A DNA stretch of 64,000 nt from CALGYY01 sp963678485 (GCA_963678485.1 OY782882.1:1736001-1800000), one strand, 5' to 3'; positions 8,759-17,832 are shown, numbered from the stretch's first letter. Notes: a model not told the origin generated them from the sequence alone. Numbers and translations: made by a program.

Positions 8759-10147
8759 CTACTTAAGCATTCCCGAACTTCCGAGCGAACTGTTTAGAAT
8801 ATGGAAGTCAACTTCCAACAATCCCACTTCATGTTCATAGGTGTCGCGTGGATCATCGGCAGCACGGAAAATACGGCAAACCAACATACTACTAATCTTC
8901 TTTCCTTTACCGTCGACCATTCCAAAACTAGAGTATACCTGAGTATTAGGTGAAACTGCCGCTTTCATGTCGTGTGCGTAGATGACACGTGTATCAGGAT
9001 ATACCTCGGCCATATTGCACCACGTAAATTCCAGTCCCCAAACAACAGTTCCGGTATCACTATCGGGCCTGTAGTAATGAACATGAGGTTCGATCTCAGT
9101 TCCCTCGGCCCATGTGTGGGGTAATTGGGCTGTAAAGAATAATTCCTGCGTCACCTTTGAATCGAAATAATAGGTAAACACGCCATGGCTAATCACAGTA
9201 TTAGAAATAAGCCCGGTGACAGCAGACGCAGCCATTGATGGATCTTCAGTATAGGATTTAACCTCAGTCCCACCGATCGTTGAAACAGGAAAACCGATGC
9301 TGTTATAGTCAAAAGCAGCGACCAGACTTTCTTTAGCAATCAAGGTTTCCGTTCCTTTACCGATATTCCATAAGGAATCACATTCTGTTGTTGTAAGTGC
9401 TTTTTTCCAAAACATTAAAGCATCGAGCGTACCCTTGAAATAATTTCCAAAACCTTTGGCCTCAGCTTTTCCAACAAGAACAGGGGATACAACGTCCGTT
9501 AGACTGGATGCCCAGCTCTGTTTACCTGAAGCTTGATTATTAATGCTTATATCCAATGTTGTATTCATTGCAGAATTATGAACGGTCACAACGACTAAAT
9601 TACGTGTTCCCATATTCATTTCACGTGAAGATAATACGACATCCTTACCTTCGAGGTATACGCGAATTTTGTTGCCTTGTACTGCAACATTCCATCCGCC
9701 CTTTTTATAAAGAATTTTTGCATCGTTGGCCATACCCGGTTCAGGAATAATCCAAAAGGAAATCGTAAAATTGCTTTGGGCAAAGTTCATTGATTTCAAT
9801 GCGGGTATAGAATCGTAATCATTTACACCATCGTAGCGACGGGCTTTCCCGGTATAATCACCACCGGAATTTTTGAAAAATGAAAACTGAGGCGGATTGC
9901 TACCCGACGCCGTAGTGGCGGTAACTGGCACTCTCATATCATCCCATGCACGGGCAGAACCGGTTAAATATATAGTTTTATTTTCTGGCATCACCATGCT
10001 GGTTCGCCCGTCAACATTAAGGAATAATGCAGAATCAGTGAGTACAATACTTGCGGAATCCTTGCCATTCTTCAATAATAGCTTGTTCTGCGAAAAGGCC
10101 GGAATGCTCATCATTCCGATCATTATGATCAAAAAACATCTTTTCAT
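8759..10147 (-). CDS. Secreted protein with LamG/concanavalin-like domain
   Basis: This 462-residue protein has an N-terminal signal peptide (residues 1-20, ending in AFSQ). A short N-terminal region is followed by a LamG-like/concanavalin A-like jelly roll at about residues 100-270, recognised by phrases such as NFTISFWI, NNQASGKQSWASS and FKGTLDALMFWKKALTTTECDSLW. The remaining 170 residues have a different beta-rich domain with LPHTWAEGTEIEPHVHYY, resembling modules on surface or tail-like proteins of Bacteroidota. No T9SS sorting domain or lipobox is visible. The function is probably binding or adhesion at the surface, but this is inference from fold. It stands alone between prfB (convergent) and the SPFH gene, 30 bp downstream of the latter's stop. 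Confidence 0.75.
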   Translation of the reverse strand: MKRCFLIIMIGMMSIPAFSQNKLLLKNGKDSASIVLTDSALFLNVDGRTSMVMPENKTIYLTGSARAWDDMRVPVTATTASGSNPPQFSFFKNSGGDYTGKARRYDGVNDYDSIPALKSMNFAQSNFTISFWIIPEPGMANDAKILYKKGGWNVAVQGNKIRVYLEGKDVVLSSREMNMGTRNLVVVTVHNSAMNTTLDISINNQASGKQSWASSLTDVVSPVLVGKAEAKGFGNYFKGTLDALMFWKKALTTTECDSLWNIGKGTETLIAKESLVAAFDYNSIGFPVSTIGGTEVKSYTEDPSMAASAVTGLISNTVISHGVFTYYFDSKVTQELFFTAQLPHTWAEGTEIEPHVHYYRPDSDTGTVVWGLEFTWCNMAEVYPDTRVIYAHDMKAAVSPNTQVYSSFGMVDGKGKKISSMLVCRIFRAADDPRDTYEHEVGLLEVDFHILNSSLGSSGMLK

Positions 10148-10177
10148 ATGTAAAATTTAGATATTGGTTGAACTTGA

Positions 10178-11071
10178 CTAACTAATGACAGTAGGCTCAT
10201 CGCCCGATTTCTTATTCATAGGAACAGGAACAATACCAGCCATATCGTTGATGATATTCACAAGCTCCGAACCTGTAGGAATAACAATCTTAGTATTCTT
10301 TGCCAATGAGGCTTCCATGGCTTCAAGCTTACGCAACATTTGAGCATTCCCAATAAAATATTTATCAGCCGCATCGTTAACTAAACGGATGGCTTCAGCT
10401 TCTCCTTCAGCAGCAAGGATTTTGGCTTGCTTCACCCCTTCTGCTTCCTTAATCTTCGCACGCTTTTCGCCGTCAGCAACAGTTTCGCGAGCAGTTGCAT
10501 AATCCACCGCAGCGATCTTTTCATTCTCTGCCTTAACAACTTTGTTCATCGTTTCCTGAACATCTTTGGGAGGATCAATTTCTTTCAATTCAGTACGAAC
10601 GATTTCAATACCCCAGCTTTTAGTTTCCTCGCAAAGTGTTTTGTGTAATTCCGCATTAATCTTACCACGCTCGCTATTGGCCGATTTCAGCGTAAGCGTA
10701 CCAATGATATTTCTTAATGTAGTGCGTGCAAGATTTACAATTTGCCATTGGTATAGATTCACATTATACTGAGAAAACTTCACGCTTTCCTCATCAGCTT
10801 TAACTTTGAAATACACCTGGGCATCAACCCTTGCATTCAGGTTATCGTTGGTGATGATTTCCTGAGGTTGCGCATCCACCATTTGCTCTGTAGTATTTAC
10901 TTTGTACATCCTTTCTATACCCGGGAATATCCAATGAAATCCGGGATTTGCAAAACGTGCATACTTACCGAGACGCTCTATCAGACCGCGATGTGTTGGT
11001 CTCACAATTCTAATCCCAATAAGAAGAAAGAACAAAATAGGAGCTCCGATGTAAACATAAATTAAATTCAT
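10178..11071 (-). CDS. SPFH/Band 7 (stomatin-like) membrane protein
   Basis: This 297-residue protein has a single N-terminal membrane helix (about residues 3-22) followed by the SPFH/Band 7 domain (about 25-190) with the typical RPTHRGLIERLGKYARFANPG start. A helical coiled-coil region rich in Ala/Glu follows (AAVDYATARETVADGEKR, AEGVKQAKILAAEGEAEA). The family (slipins, QmcA, stomatins) forms large membrane-associated cages that organise membrane microdomains and associated proteases. An NfeD-like partner often lies beside such genes but none is seen here. The length and architecture are normal for QmcA/slipin members, and the final residues (VPMNKKSGDEPTVIS) are not conserved. Confidence 0.93.
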   Translation of the reverse strand: MNLIYVYIGAPILFFLLIGIRIVRPTHRGLIERLGKYARFANPGFHWIFPGIERMYKVNTTEQMVDAQPQEIITNDNLNARVDAQVYFKVKADEESVKFSQYNVNLYQWQIVNLARTTLRNIIGTLTLKSANSERGKINAELHKTLCEETKSWGIEIVRTELKEIDPPKDVQETMNKVVKAENEKIAAVDYATARETVADGEKRAKIKEAEGVKQAKILAAEGEAEAIRLVNDAADKYFIGNAQMLRKLEAMEASLAKNTKIVIPTGSELVNIINDMAGIVPVPMNKKSGDEPTVIS

Positions 11072-11214
11072 AGTAATCTTATTTTAATATTATTTACTTA
11101 TAGAATATATACTTATTGCCGACCAGTTTCAATTTTCTAACTCATTAAAAATGGTGCATAAAGGTACAAAAAAAATCTGCCAACCCCCAGCTTAAGGAAT
11201 AATTTTCACCCGGC

Positions 11215-12018
11215 TCACTCAAAGCCACGTTGGCGCATCGCTTCAAAAACAAGTATTGCTGTGGATACAGAAACATTTAGTGAATCTATCTTCCCTCTCA
11301 TGGGGATTTTAATGTTTTCATCAGCAGCCTCGAGCCATTGCGCTGTCAGACCTGTGGCCTCTGTGCCCATGATGAGTGCGATTGCCCCTTTTAAATCAGC
11401 CTCATGATACCAGTGCGAAGCTGATAATGCAGCTGTCATGATTTTTACCTGATGCACCTTAAACCAACGAATGGCCTCTGCCGATTCACAACTAATCACG
11501 GGAACAGTGAATACGCAGCCAATACTTGATCGTATTGTATTTGGATTATATAAATCTGCGCGTGGATCGCATACAAGAACGGCATCAACAGCCGCAGCAT
11601 CTGCGGTGCGGAGTATCGCTCCAAGATTCCCGGGCTTTTCAACCGATTCCAAAACTATGAATAGCGGATTTTTCTTTGTAACCAATTGATCCAATTTATA
11701 AACTACCGGAATCATCAGCGCTATCATGCCATCCGATGTTTCTCTGTATGCCATGACTGAAAACACCTTTGAGCTTACCTCAACCTGATTTGCAGGAGGA
11801 ACCTGAACATTCAACAGCTCTATATCAATTTCAGGCCTGAGGAGTTCAGGACAAATAAACAGCGTTTTTACCACACATCCCGCATTGATTGCCAACTGAA
11901 TCTCGCGCCAGCCCTCAACAACAATAAGATTTCGTTGTCTTCGCTCCTGCGATTTCTGTTGAAGCTGCAAAACATCCTTTATGCGAGGATTACTGGTGCT
12001 GCTGATTTTTTCGGACAT
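11215..12018 (-). CDS. SpoU/TrmH-family RNA 2'-O-ribose methyltransferase
   Basis: This 267-residue protein has the two-domain layout of SPOUT RNA methyltransferases: an N-terminal substrate-binding domain (about 1-95, starting ISSTSNPRIKDVLQLQQKS) and a C-terminal knotted SAM-binding domain. Conserved motifs are LESVEKPGNLGAILRTADA (motif 1 with the N-x-G-x-x-x-R signature), LIMGTEATGL (motif 2) and IPMRGKIDSLNVSVSTAI (motif 3). It probably methylates a ribose in rRNA or tRNA using SAM, in the manner of RlmB or TrmH; the exact target cannot be told from sequence. It lies 30 bp downstream of the B12-binding radical SAM gene on the same strand. Confidence 0.93.
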   Translation of the reverse strand: MSEKISSTSNPRIKDVLQLQQKSQERRQRNLIVVEGWREIQLAINAGCVVKTLFICPELLRPEIDIELLNVQVPPANQVEVSSKVFSVMAYRETSDGMIALMIPVVYKLDQLVTKKNPLFIVLESVEKPGNLGAILRTADAAAVDAVLVCDPRADLYNPNTIRSSIGCVFTVPVISCESAEAIRWFKVHQVKIMTAALSASHWYHEADLKGAIALIMGTEATGLTAQWLEAADENIKIPMRGKIDSLNVSVSTAILVFEAMRQRGFE

Positions 12019-12048
12019 GTTTTTCCTTTTTGCAAAGATAGCAGGAAG

Positions 12049-13503
12049 TCAGAATACCAAAGCGGTTTCCGGGTTCTTTCTTACTAATTGCTTTTTATAA
12101 CTTTCGTGAGCAGAGGATGAACTGAATTGCTTTTTAAATGCATTGACCAGATTGTAAGTCTCTGCGGGTGTTATTTTCCCTGGATATTGGATGGTTTGAT
12201 AACGGTAATTCTGTTTGTCGTAATAGCCCGGTGAATCTGGAGTTTCGATTAAATATTCCTTTACTTCATTAAAAAAGTTCGTATTCCTCAGTGCTATTGC
12301 AAGACGAACATCGATTTGCGCAACAGCTATTGATTTGAGGCGCTCGAGTTGTGAAGCAAACTCATCACGTGTAAGTCCCGGATCACCCACAACAGTAGCT
12401 AATACAGCAATCCCCAGATCGGCACACAGTCGCAGACATTCATCAATATCGGAATGAGTGTAGCCCTTGCGATAAACATCTTGTGCCTCAGGACCGGGAA
12501 TATCAAGTCCTATCGACAGACAATTCATGCCTCTGCTTACCAGTGATGGCAGCATTTCTCTAGCATTGATGACATCTTTAACTCGAACAAAACCGGAAAG
12601 CTGCAAATGCTCTATTCCAAGCAATTCCAGCGATGAATAAACAGCCTGAATTTGCTCAAAATCCATATTTGGCAAGAGAGAGAAAAAACGATTCACCTTA
12701 TATTTATTATGCAGATGTGCCATTTCCCGAGCGATAGCTGATGCCTCAATCAATACAGGCAGTTGCTTTTTATATTGATTGTTCTCGACAGAATTTTGAC
12801 AAAACGAGCATTGATATCCACATCCAATTCCCATTAATAGTGCAGCAGTACTGTATTTGCCGGAATGACTCCCCGGAAAAAATTGCAATGAGTTATAATA
12901 CTCCTCACGCTGGTGATTGAATACTTCCAGACAAGAAATATCCAGTGGCTCTGCAGGCAATGCGCCAATTGGAGAGGATTCCCTGTTTTTCTTTACAACT
13001 TTGCCCCCTTCTGCTTTTATCAGGCCAGAAGAATCGGGCGTCCTGTCATCCATGATGGCTTCCAGCAATTCGGAAAGTGCTGGATTTGCCGGTCCTGAAA
13101 TTATATAATCTATATTGTTAAAAGGGATATCATCTCCAGTTAAAAGTAAGGAGCTTTGCTTTCCGCCAACAATGGTAATAATCTGAGGTGCTATTTTTTT
13201 TATCTGATATGCAAGTTTGTTTACTTCGTTTACTAACACATCAATCTCCGTAAAAGCAACGGCTGCGGGAGGGTTCTGATGAATTCGTTTCAACAGAGCA
13301 TCATCATCCGCATAGTTTATTAAATGCCAGATCTCAGTTTTGACAATGGATCCAAAGTGCTGTTGAAGTTGAAACGCTATCATTTTCAACACCAGAGGTT
13401 CCCAATGATAGCGATTCTGCTCACTAATAGCAGTCCTGCTTTCCAAAATTTCTTTTGGAGGGTGCGGTTTTACAAGAAGTATTTCGAATGATTTCCCAGT
13501 CAT
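12049..13503 (-). CDS. B12-binding domain radical SAM protein
   Basis: This 484-residue protein has an N-terminal cobalamin-binding-like Rossmann domain (about residues 6-150, with VAFTEIDVLVNEV and ITIVGGKQSSLL). A radical SAM core begins with GIGCGYQCSFCQNS, where Cys228, Cys232 and Cys235 form the CxxxCxxC [4Fe-4S] site. The rest is a TIM-barrel-like region up to about residue 430. Enzymes of this class carry out methylations, ring contractions or C-C bond chemistry. The substrate is not indicated by neighbours: it is transcribed with a downstream RNA methyltransferase and faces an RlmI-like methyltransferase divergently. It is unrelated in architecture to the radical SAM array at 34.6-48.6 kb, which lacks a B12 domain. 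Confidence 0.85.
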   Translation of the reverse strand: MTGKSFEILLVKPHPPKEILESRTAISEQNRYHWEPLVLKMIAFQLQQHFGSIVKTEIWHLINYADDDALLKRIHQNPPAAVAFTEIDVLVNEVNKLAYQIKKIAPQIITIVGGKQSSLLLTGDDIPFNNIDYIISGPANPALSELLEAIMDDRTPDSSGLIKAEGGKVVKKNRESSPIGALPAEPLDISCLEVFNHQREEYYNSLQFFPGSHSGKYSTAALLMGIGCGYQCSFCQNSVENNQYKKQLPVLIEASAIAREMAHLHNKYKVNRFFSLLPNMDFEQIQAVYSSLELLGIEHLQLSGFVRVKDVINAREMLPSLVSRGMNCLSIGLDIPGPEAQDVYRKGYTHSDIDECLRLCADLGIAVLATVVGDPGLTRDEFASQLERLKSIAVAQIDVRLAIALRNTNFFNEVKEYLIETPDSPGYYDKQNYRYQTIQYPGKITPAETYNLVNAFKKQFSSSSAHESYKKQLVRKNPETALVF

Positions 13504-13620
13504 CAGCGCAATCCCTTAGATAAACAAGCCTTATTGATTTAATTAATCTCTCAAGGCCAACACAATGAAACCTCTGCAAAAATATGCATTTCCTCTAAAC
13601 AGAGTCCTTCTCTATACTTG

Positions 13621-13742
13621 GTGGCTGATTATAAATATCCGGACGCAAAACGTCCGAAGTGTTGGAGGGCAGGAGTTTACAGGGGTAATCGACTGCCCGA
13701 CAACACAAGGACAAGACCGCAGACGGACGTTCTGGACAACCA
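13621..13742. other. Structured intergenic element (possible RNA or dispersed repeat)
   Basis: The 322-bp gap between the divergent genes at 13503 and 13826 has no credible gene but contains strong dyad symmetry. There is a hairpin at 13640-13656 (CGGACG, loop CAAAA, CGTCCG). A larger one has arms at 13661-13672 and 13693-13704 (GTTG GA GGGCAG pairing with CTGCCC GA CAAC), where facing GA/GA could form tandem sheared pairs. GTGG at 13621 and CCAC at 13739 could close the whole. The element is GC-richer than its surroundings. The strand and function cannot be determined. Confidence 0.4.
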
Positions 13743-13825
13743 CTTAATAGTTTTTGTTGGTTATGGATCAATAAGCGTTGAGCAACGATGGTAAGTTTTG
13801 TTTTTGTATTTTTGTCGCATTTACT

Positions 13826-14722
13826 ATGATTCAACTACTGACTCCCACCTATTGGACAGATTACGAATTGCTCGACAGTGGCGATTTTGAGAAGCTTGAG
13901 CGCTTTGGAGAATATATCCTTGCCCGTCCCGAACCACAAGCTTGTTGGAGCAAATCTATGACTTCCGGGGAATGGGAGCGTCGTGCACATGTACGATTTG
14001 TCCGTGAAAAGAACAGTCACGACAAGGACGCAGAAAAAGGAAGATGGCAGTTTCTAAAAAAAATGCCGGAACAGTGGACGATTTTATACCGCTATCACGA
14101 CATGGATCTTAGATTTCGCTTGGGGCTGACAGCATTTAAGCATGTTGGTGTGTTCCCTGAACAAGCCGAGAATTGGAATTATATCTATGATAGTCTGCAC
14201 AGGCAGCGCGCGACATCTAGCAAAGTGCTCAATCTATTTGCTTACACAGGGGGTGCCTCACTTGCGGCCAGAGCAGCGGGTGCAGAGGTGGTGCACGTGG
14301 ATTCGGTTAAGCCGGTTGTTAGTTGGGCTCGAGAAAACATGGAATCTTCGGGCCTCTCCGATATACGGTGGGTAGTTGAAGATGCCATGAAATTTGTAAA
14401 AAGAGAAGTCAAGCGTGGCAATCATTATCAGGGGATTATCCTTGATCCCCCAGCCTATGGCCGTGGTCCGGATGGTGAAAAATGGATACTTGAAGAAGGT
14501 ATCAACGAAATGATGCAGTGCTGCTCTCAACTGCTTGAATCGGAACAATCCTTCCTTTTACTGAATCTTTATTCAATGGGCTTTTCGTCGCTGGTGGCCG
14601 CAAATCTGCTCCATTCTTCAATTCCTTCTCAATCGCTTGAATATGGTGAGTTGTATCTGTCCGACACCTTTGGCAAAAAACTGCCATTGGGAGTCTTTTG
14701 CAGAAGCCTTTTGAAGGTTTAA
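13826..14722 (+). CDS. Class I SAM-dependent methyltransferase, RlmI-like (rRNA)
   Basis: This 298-residue protein is a class I SAM-dependent methyltransferase of the RlmI/RlmK-like group that methylates cytosines or guanines in 23S rRNA. The SAM site is LNLFAYTGGASLAARAAGAE with the acidic VDSVKP next strand. The catalytic-type motif is ILDPPAYGRGPDGEKW. The N-terminal extension (DYELLDSGDFEKLERFGEYILARPEP) is typical of Bacteroidota members, which lack the PUA domain of E. coli RlmI. I place the start at ATG 13826; an in-frame upstream start at 13778 would add a hydrophobic stretch not expected of the family, and a TATTTTTG promoter-like box lies at 13807-13814, between the two. Confidence 0.88.
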   Translation: MIQLLTPTYWTDYELLDSGDFEKLERFGEYILARPEPQACWSKSMTSGEWERRAHVRFVREKNSHDKDAEKGRWQFLKKMPEQWTILYRYHDMDLRFRLGLTAFKHVGVFPEQAENWNYIYDSLHRQRATSSKVLNLFAYTGGASLAARAAGAEVVHVDSVKPVVSWARENMESSGLSDIRWVVEDAMKFVKREVKRGNHYQGIILDPPAYGRGPDGEKWILEEGINEMMQCCSQLLESEQSFLLLNLYSMGFSSLVAANLLHSSIPSQSLEYGELYLSDTFGKKLPLGVFCRSLLKV

Positions 14723-14869
14723 CAAATCAGATTTGTTCGTTTCATTTCTACTATTTCGGCACTATGCCCGATGAGAACCGTGTTTAATTTGCCCCGGTAC
14801 TAATGGTCAAATGAGAAGATTTCTACAATTAAACCTTTCATCGTTTTGACTTTTTTTTCGCAATTTATA

Positions 14870-14898
14870 TTTGACAGATAAAAATTATTATACATTTA
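14870..14898 (+). promoter_or_regulatory. Candidate fumC promoter
   Basis: TTTG at 14870-14873, then 17 nt, then TACATTTA at 14891-14898, a one-mismatch fit to TAnnTTTG. It lies 43 nt before the fumC ATG. The 219-bp gap contains nothing else obvious except a short palindrome (AACAAATC/GATTTGTT, 14721-14737) at the end of the previous gene. Confidence 0.45.
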
Positions 14899-14941
14899 CC
14901 TGCAAATTTTTTAATGTTAAACCACACCTTAATTTCAACAT

Positions 14942-16324
14942 ATGAAAACCCGTATTGAAAAAGACACAATGGGAACAGTTGAGGTTCCTGCTGACGTTTA
15001 CTGGGGCGCCCAAACCCAGCGTTCGAAAGATAATTTTAAAATCGGCGGACAATTAATGCCCAAGGAGATTATAGATGCCTTTGCTATATTGAAAAAGGCT
15101 GCAGCGCTGACCAACACAGAACTTGGTGTTTTGGCTGCTGAAAAATCTGCGTTGATTGCAGCAGTTTGTGATGAAATTCTCGAGGGAAAGTTATATGATC
15201 AGTTTCCGCTTGTTGTATGGCAGACTGGTAGCGGCACTCAGAGTAATATGAATCTGAATGAAGTAATTGCAAATCGCGCTCACGTCTTGAATGGTGGCGT
15301 TTTGGGTGAAGGAAAAACCTTTATTCATCCAAATGATGATGTAAATAAAAGTCAATCCTCGAACGATACTTTCCCCACAGCCATGAGTATTGCAGCCTAT
15401 AAGATGATCGTTGAAACGACACTTCCGGGCTTAAAAAAATTACGGGGAACCCTGGCAAAAAAAGCAGCCGAATTTAATGATATTGTAAAAATAGGTCGCA
15501 CCCACCTGATGGATGCTACACCGCTTACACTGGGCCAAGAGTTTTCCGGCTATGTTTCCATGATAGATCATGGTATCCTGGCAATTGAACACACACTTGC
15601 CCATGTTTCTGAACTTGCGCTGGGCGGCACTGCTGTAGGAACAGGTATCAACACTCCAAAAGGATATTCTGAGCTGGTTGCTAAAAAGATCTCTGAACTC
15701 AGCCAGCTGCCAATGATTACAGCGCCCAACAAATTCGAATCTTTGGCAGCGCATGATGCAATCGTTGAAGCATCCGGTGCCTTGAAGACAGTCGCTGTAA
15801 GCCTCATGAAAATTGCTAGTGATATTCGCCTGTTGGGTTCCGGTCCCCGCTGCGGTATTGGAGAACTCAACCTTCCCGAAAATGAACCCGGTTCTTCAAT
15901 TATGCCAGGTAAAGTCAACCCAACGCAATGCGAAGCCATGACGATGGTGTGCGCTCAGGTGATCGGTAACGATGCTGCAATCGCCATTGGTGGGATGAAT
16001 GGTCATTTTCAGTTAAATGTTTTTAAACCTGTAATGATTTTCAATTTCCTGATGGCTGCACGTCTGATTGGAGATGCCAGTGTTTCCTTCGATGAAAATT
16101 GTGTAGTTGGTATTGAAGCCAACACTGCAAATATCAAGGCTAATCTTGAAAAGTCACTCATGCTGGTCACCGCCTTGAACCCTCACATAGGTTACGAAAA
16201 CGCAGCAAAAATTGCTAAGAAAGCACACAGCGAGCATAAGACCTTGCGTGAAGCTGCCATTGAACTTGGTTTGGTCACTAACGAACAATTCGATTTGTGG
16301 GTGGAACCCAGGAAAATGATTTAA
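14942..16324 (+). CDS. fumC: Fumarate hydratase class II
   Basis: This 460-residue enzyme interconverts fumarate and L-malate in the TCA cycle in the cytoplasm and does not need an iron-sulfur cluster. The superfamily signature GSSIMPGKVNPTQCEA is present, with the catalytic-loop serine. Other family landmarks are TGSGTQSNMNLNEVIANRA near residue 100 and the IGRTHLMDATPLTLGQE region. The length equals that of E. coli FumC. It has its own candidate promoter and a strong terminator, so it is probably a single-gene transcript. Confidence 0.98.
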   Translation: MKTRIEKDTMGTVEVPADVYWGAQTQRSKDNFKIGGQLMPKEIIDAFAILKKAAALTNTELGVLAAEKSALIAAVCDEILEGKLYDQFPLVVWQTGSGTQSNMNLNEVIANRAHVLNGGVLGEGKTFIHPNDDVNKSQSSNDTFPTAMSIAAYKMIVETTLPGLKKLRGTLAKKAAEFNDIVKIGRTHLMDATPLTLGQEFSGYVSMIDHGILAIEHTLAHVSELALGGTAVGTGINTPKGYSELVAKKISELSQLPMITAPNKFESLAAHDAIVEASGALKTVAVSLMKIASDIRLLGSGPRCGIGELNLPENEPGSSIMPGKVNPTQCEAMTMVCAQVIGNDAAIAIGGMNGHFQLNVFKPVMIFNFLMAARLIGDASVSFDENCVVGIEANTANIKANLEKSLMLVTALNPHIGYENAAKIAKKAHSEHKTLREAAIELGLVTNEQFDLWVEPRKMI

Positions 16325-16339
16325 TAACGAGCTTAGGAT

Positions 16340-16371
16340 AAAAATGGATCGGAGTGTCCGGTCCATTTTTT
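16340..16371 (+). terminator. Rho-independent terminator after fumC
   Basis: A hairpin AAAATGGATCGGA-GTG-TCCGGTCCATTTT is followed by a short T run, 16 nt after the fumC stop. One internal mismatch is present in an otherwise 12-13-bp stem. Confidence 0.85.
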
Positions 16372-16419
16372 ATGATATTTTACAATCAGCACAAATACAT
16401 ATTTTAATTATTACTGATT

Positions 16420-17268
16420 TTGAGTCCGGATGCAATTGTTATCCTATTATTGATGTCAATATTTTTTGGCGTTGTTATTTTCAAGCAGGTGCTTGAAAGG
16501 AAAAGCGAAAACGCCAAGACTATCACGCTTTCGCAAGAGGAAATTCTGTTGAAGAATCTTCCTTTTTATTCGCAATTGCGCAGCACCGATTTAAAACGTT
16601 TTAATCATCGGGTTGAAATGTTTTTGGAGTTTCACGAATTTCATGGCAGAGAAGGCTTGCAAATTAATGAAGAGATCATGATTACTATTGCAGGTGCTGC
16701 TGTTCATATCACCTTTGGTTTGGATGATTTTCTTTTGGGTAGCTTCAAGGAAATCTATGTATATCCTAGTATTTTCTATTCTCCCTTTTCAAAAACGATG
16801 AACAAAGGGGAAACGAACCCTCATGGCATATTAGCCTTTTCGTGGCCTCATTTCAAAGAAGGATTTGCAACCACCACAGACAGAATCAATCTCGGGTATC
16901 ATGAATTTGCTCATGCGATAATGCTTCAAAACTCAATGGAAGAGCTTAATGATGAACAGTTTAACCGAGGATATCAGCTATTTGGCGTGGCTATGCAGCA
17001 TTTCAAAATTGCTCGCACAGCTTTTGAGTTGAAATTCCTTCGCGACTACGCATTTACTAATAAAATGGAGTTCTTTGCCGTGTGTGCTGAGCATTTTATG
17101 GAAGATCCGCAGGAATTGTATGATAAATTCCCTGGTCTCTACAGGCTGATGGTACGCATGTTAAGGATGGATCCCTTGGATAATCGCTTACGCATTCATT
17201 TTCAATACAATGACGAGCCCGAAACGGATACGGTAGAGCGCCTTCTCTACATGACAGACTATAACTAA
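16420..17268 (+). CDS. Zinc-dependent peptidase, MtfA family (M90)
   Basis: This 282-residue protein has one N-terminal membrane helix (about residues 4-22) and a domain of the MtfA/M90 type. The zinc motif HEFAH occurs in NLGYHEFAHAIMLQNS at about residue 165, with a downstream acidic segment EFFAVCAEHFMEDP that supplies the third ligand and catalytic context. E. coli MtfA is an aminopeptidase that binds the Mlc repressor and affects glucose uptake. The Bacteroidota members are often membrane-anchored and of unknown role. The start used is TTG 16420 because it yields a full membrane helix; the alternative ATG at 16453 would cut into it. Confidence 0.85.
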   Translation: MSPDAIVILLLMSIFFGVVIFKQVLERKSENAKTITLSQEEILLKNLPFYSQLRSTDLKRFNHRVEMFLEFHEFHGREGLQINEEIMITIAGAAVHITFGLDDFLLGSFKEIYVYPSIFYSPFSKTMNKGETNPHGILAFSWPHFKEGFATTTDRINLGYHEFAHAIMLQNSMEELNDEQFNRGYQLFGVAMQHFKIARTAFELKFLRDYAFTNKMEFFAVCAEHFMEDPQELYDKFPGLYRLMVRMLRMDPLDNRLRIHFQYNDEPETDTVERLLYMTDYN

Positions 17269-17320
17269 AACGCCCATAACTGGTCTTAAATCGAGTATAT
17301 TAGCCCAATTTGCAAATATT

Positions 17321-17352
17321 TTTGGTTCGCGATGAAAATAACCCTACCTTTG
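17321..17352 (+). promoter_or_regulatory. Promoter of the RRM protein gene
   Basis: TTTG at 17321-17324, 20 nt, then TACCTTTG at 17345-17352: an exact match to the Bacteroidota consensus in both boxes and spacing. The ATG follows 36 nt after the -7 box. Confidence 0.85.
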
Positions 17353-17388
17353 CAAAAATTTAATTATCAAATCATTTATTAGTTCATT

Positions 17389-17775
17389 ATGAAAATTTTT
17401 GTCGGCAGTCTTCCTTTTAGCTTAGAGGAAACTGAATTAAGAGAATTCTTCGAAGAGTATGGCGAAGTAGCGTCAGCAGTTATCATTTCCGATAAGTTTA
17501 CAGGAAGAAGCAAAGGCTTTGGTTTTGTAGAAATGCCGGATGACGAGCAAGCACAAAAAGCTATTGACGAATTAAACGGTGCGCAGGTCAGCGGACGTAC
17601 TATTGTTGTTAACAAAGCTGAAGAAAAACGCGACAATAATCGTGGCGGCGGCGGCTTTAACAAAGGCGGCGGCGGTTACAACAAAGGTGGCGGCTATAAT
17701 AAAGGTGGTTTCAATAAAGGCGGCAGCGGCGGCGGTTACAACAAAGGCGGCGGCGGTGGTCGTGACAAATGGTAA
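17389..17775 (+). CDS. RRM-domain RNA-binding protein with glycine-rich tail
   Basis: This 128-residue protein has one RNA recognition motif (residues 1-80) with RNP2 as KIFVGSLPF and RNP1 as KGFGFVEM. A low-complexity tail of GGGG/NKGG/YNKGG units follows (residues about 84-128). It resembles the small Rbp proteins of cyanobacteria and Bacteroidota, which bind single-stranded RNA and are often cold- or stress-responsive. The tail resembles RGG-type disordered regions that promote RNA binding or condensation. It is a single-gene unit with a clear promoter and terminator. The GGC/GGT-rich repeats make the opposite strand look open, but that strand has only a shadow reading frame. Confidence 0.95.
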   Translation: MKIFVGSLPFSLEETELREFFEEYGEVASAVIISDKFTGRSKGFGFVEMPDDEQAQKAIDELNGAQVSGRTIVVNKAEEKRDNNRGGGGFNKGGGGYNKGGGYNKGGFNKGGSGGGYNKGGGGGRDKW

Positions 17776-17793
17776 ACCATTTAAACTCATAGA

Positions 17794-17827
17794 AAAAGGT
17801 GCGAATAACTTCGCACCTTTTTTTTTA
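17794..17827 (+). terminator. Rho-independent terminator after the RRM gene
   Basis: AAAGGTGCGAA-TAAC-TTCGCACCTTT is a perfect 11-bp stem followed by a long T run, 18 nt after the stop codon. Confidence 0.95.
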
Positions 17828-17832
17828 TTCCA

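Noticed and set aside
13595..13834. A 79-residue ORF on the minus strand.
   Set aside because: It spans a folded GC-rich element and the 13826 start, has no family resemblance and is best explained by the dyad-symmetric DNA.
14721..14737. Palindrome AACAAATC-A-GATTTGTT after the RlmI-like gene as terminator or operator.
   Set aside because: The loop is a single base, no T run follows and it is too AT-rich to be judged; it could be chance.
17572..17790. Ala/Thr-rich ORF opposite the RRM protein tail.
   Set aside because: It is the mirror of the glycine-rich repeats and has low-complexity composition.
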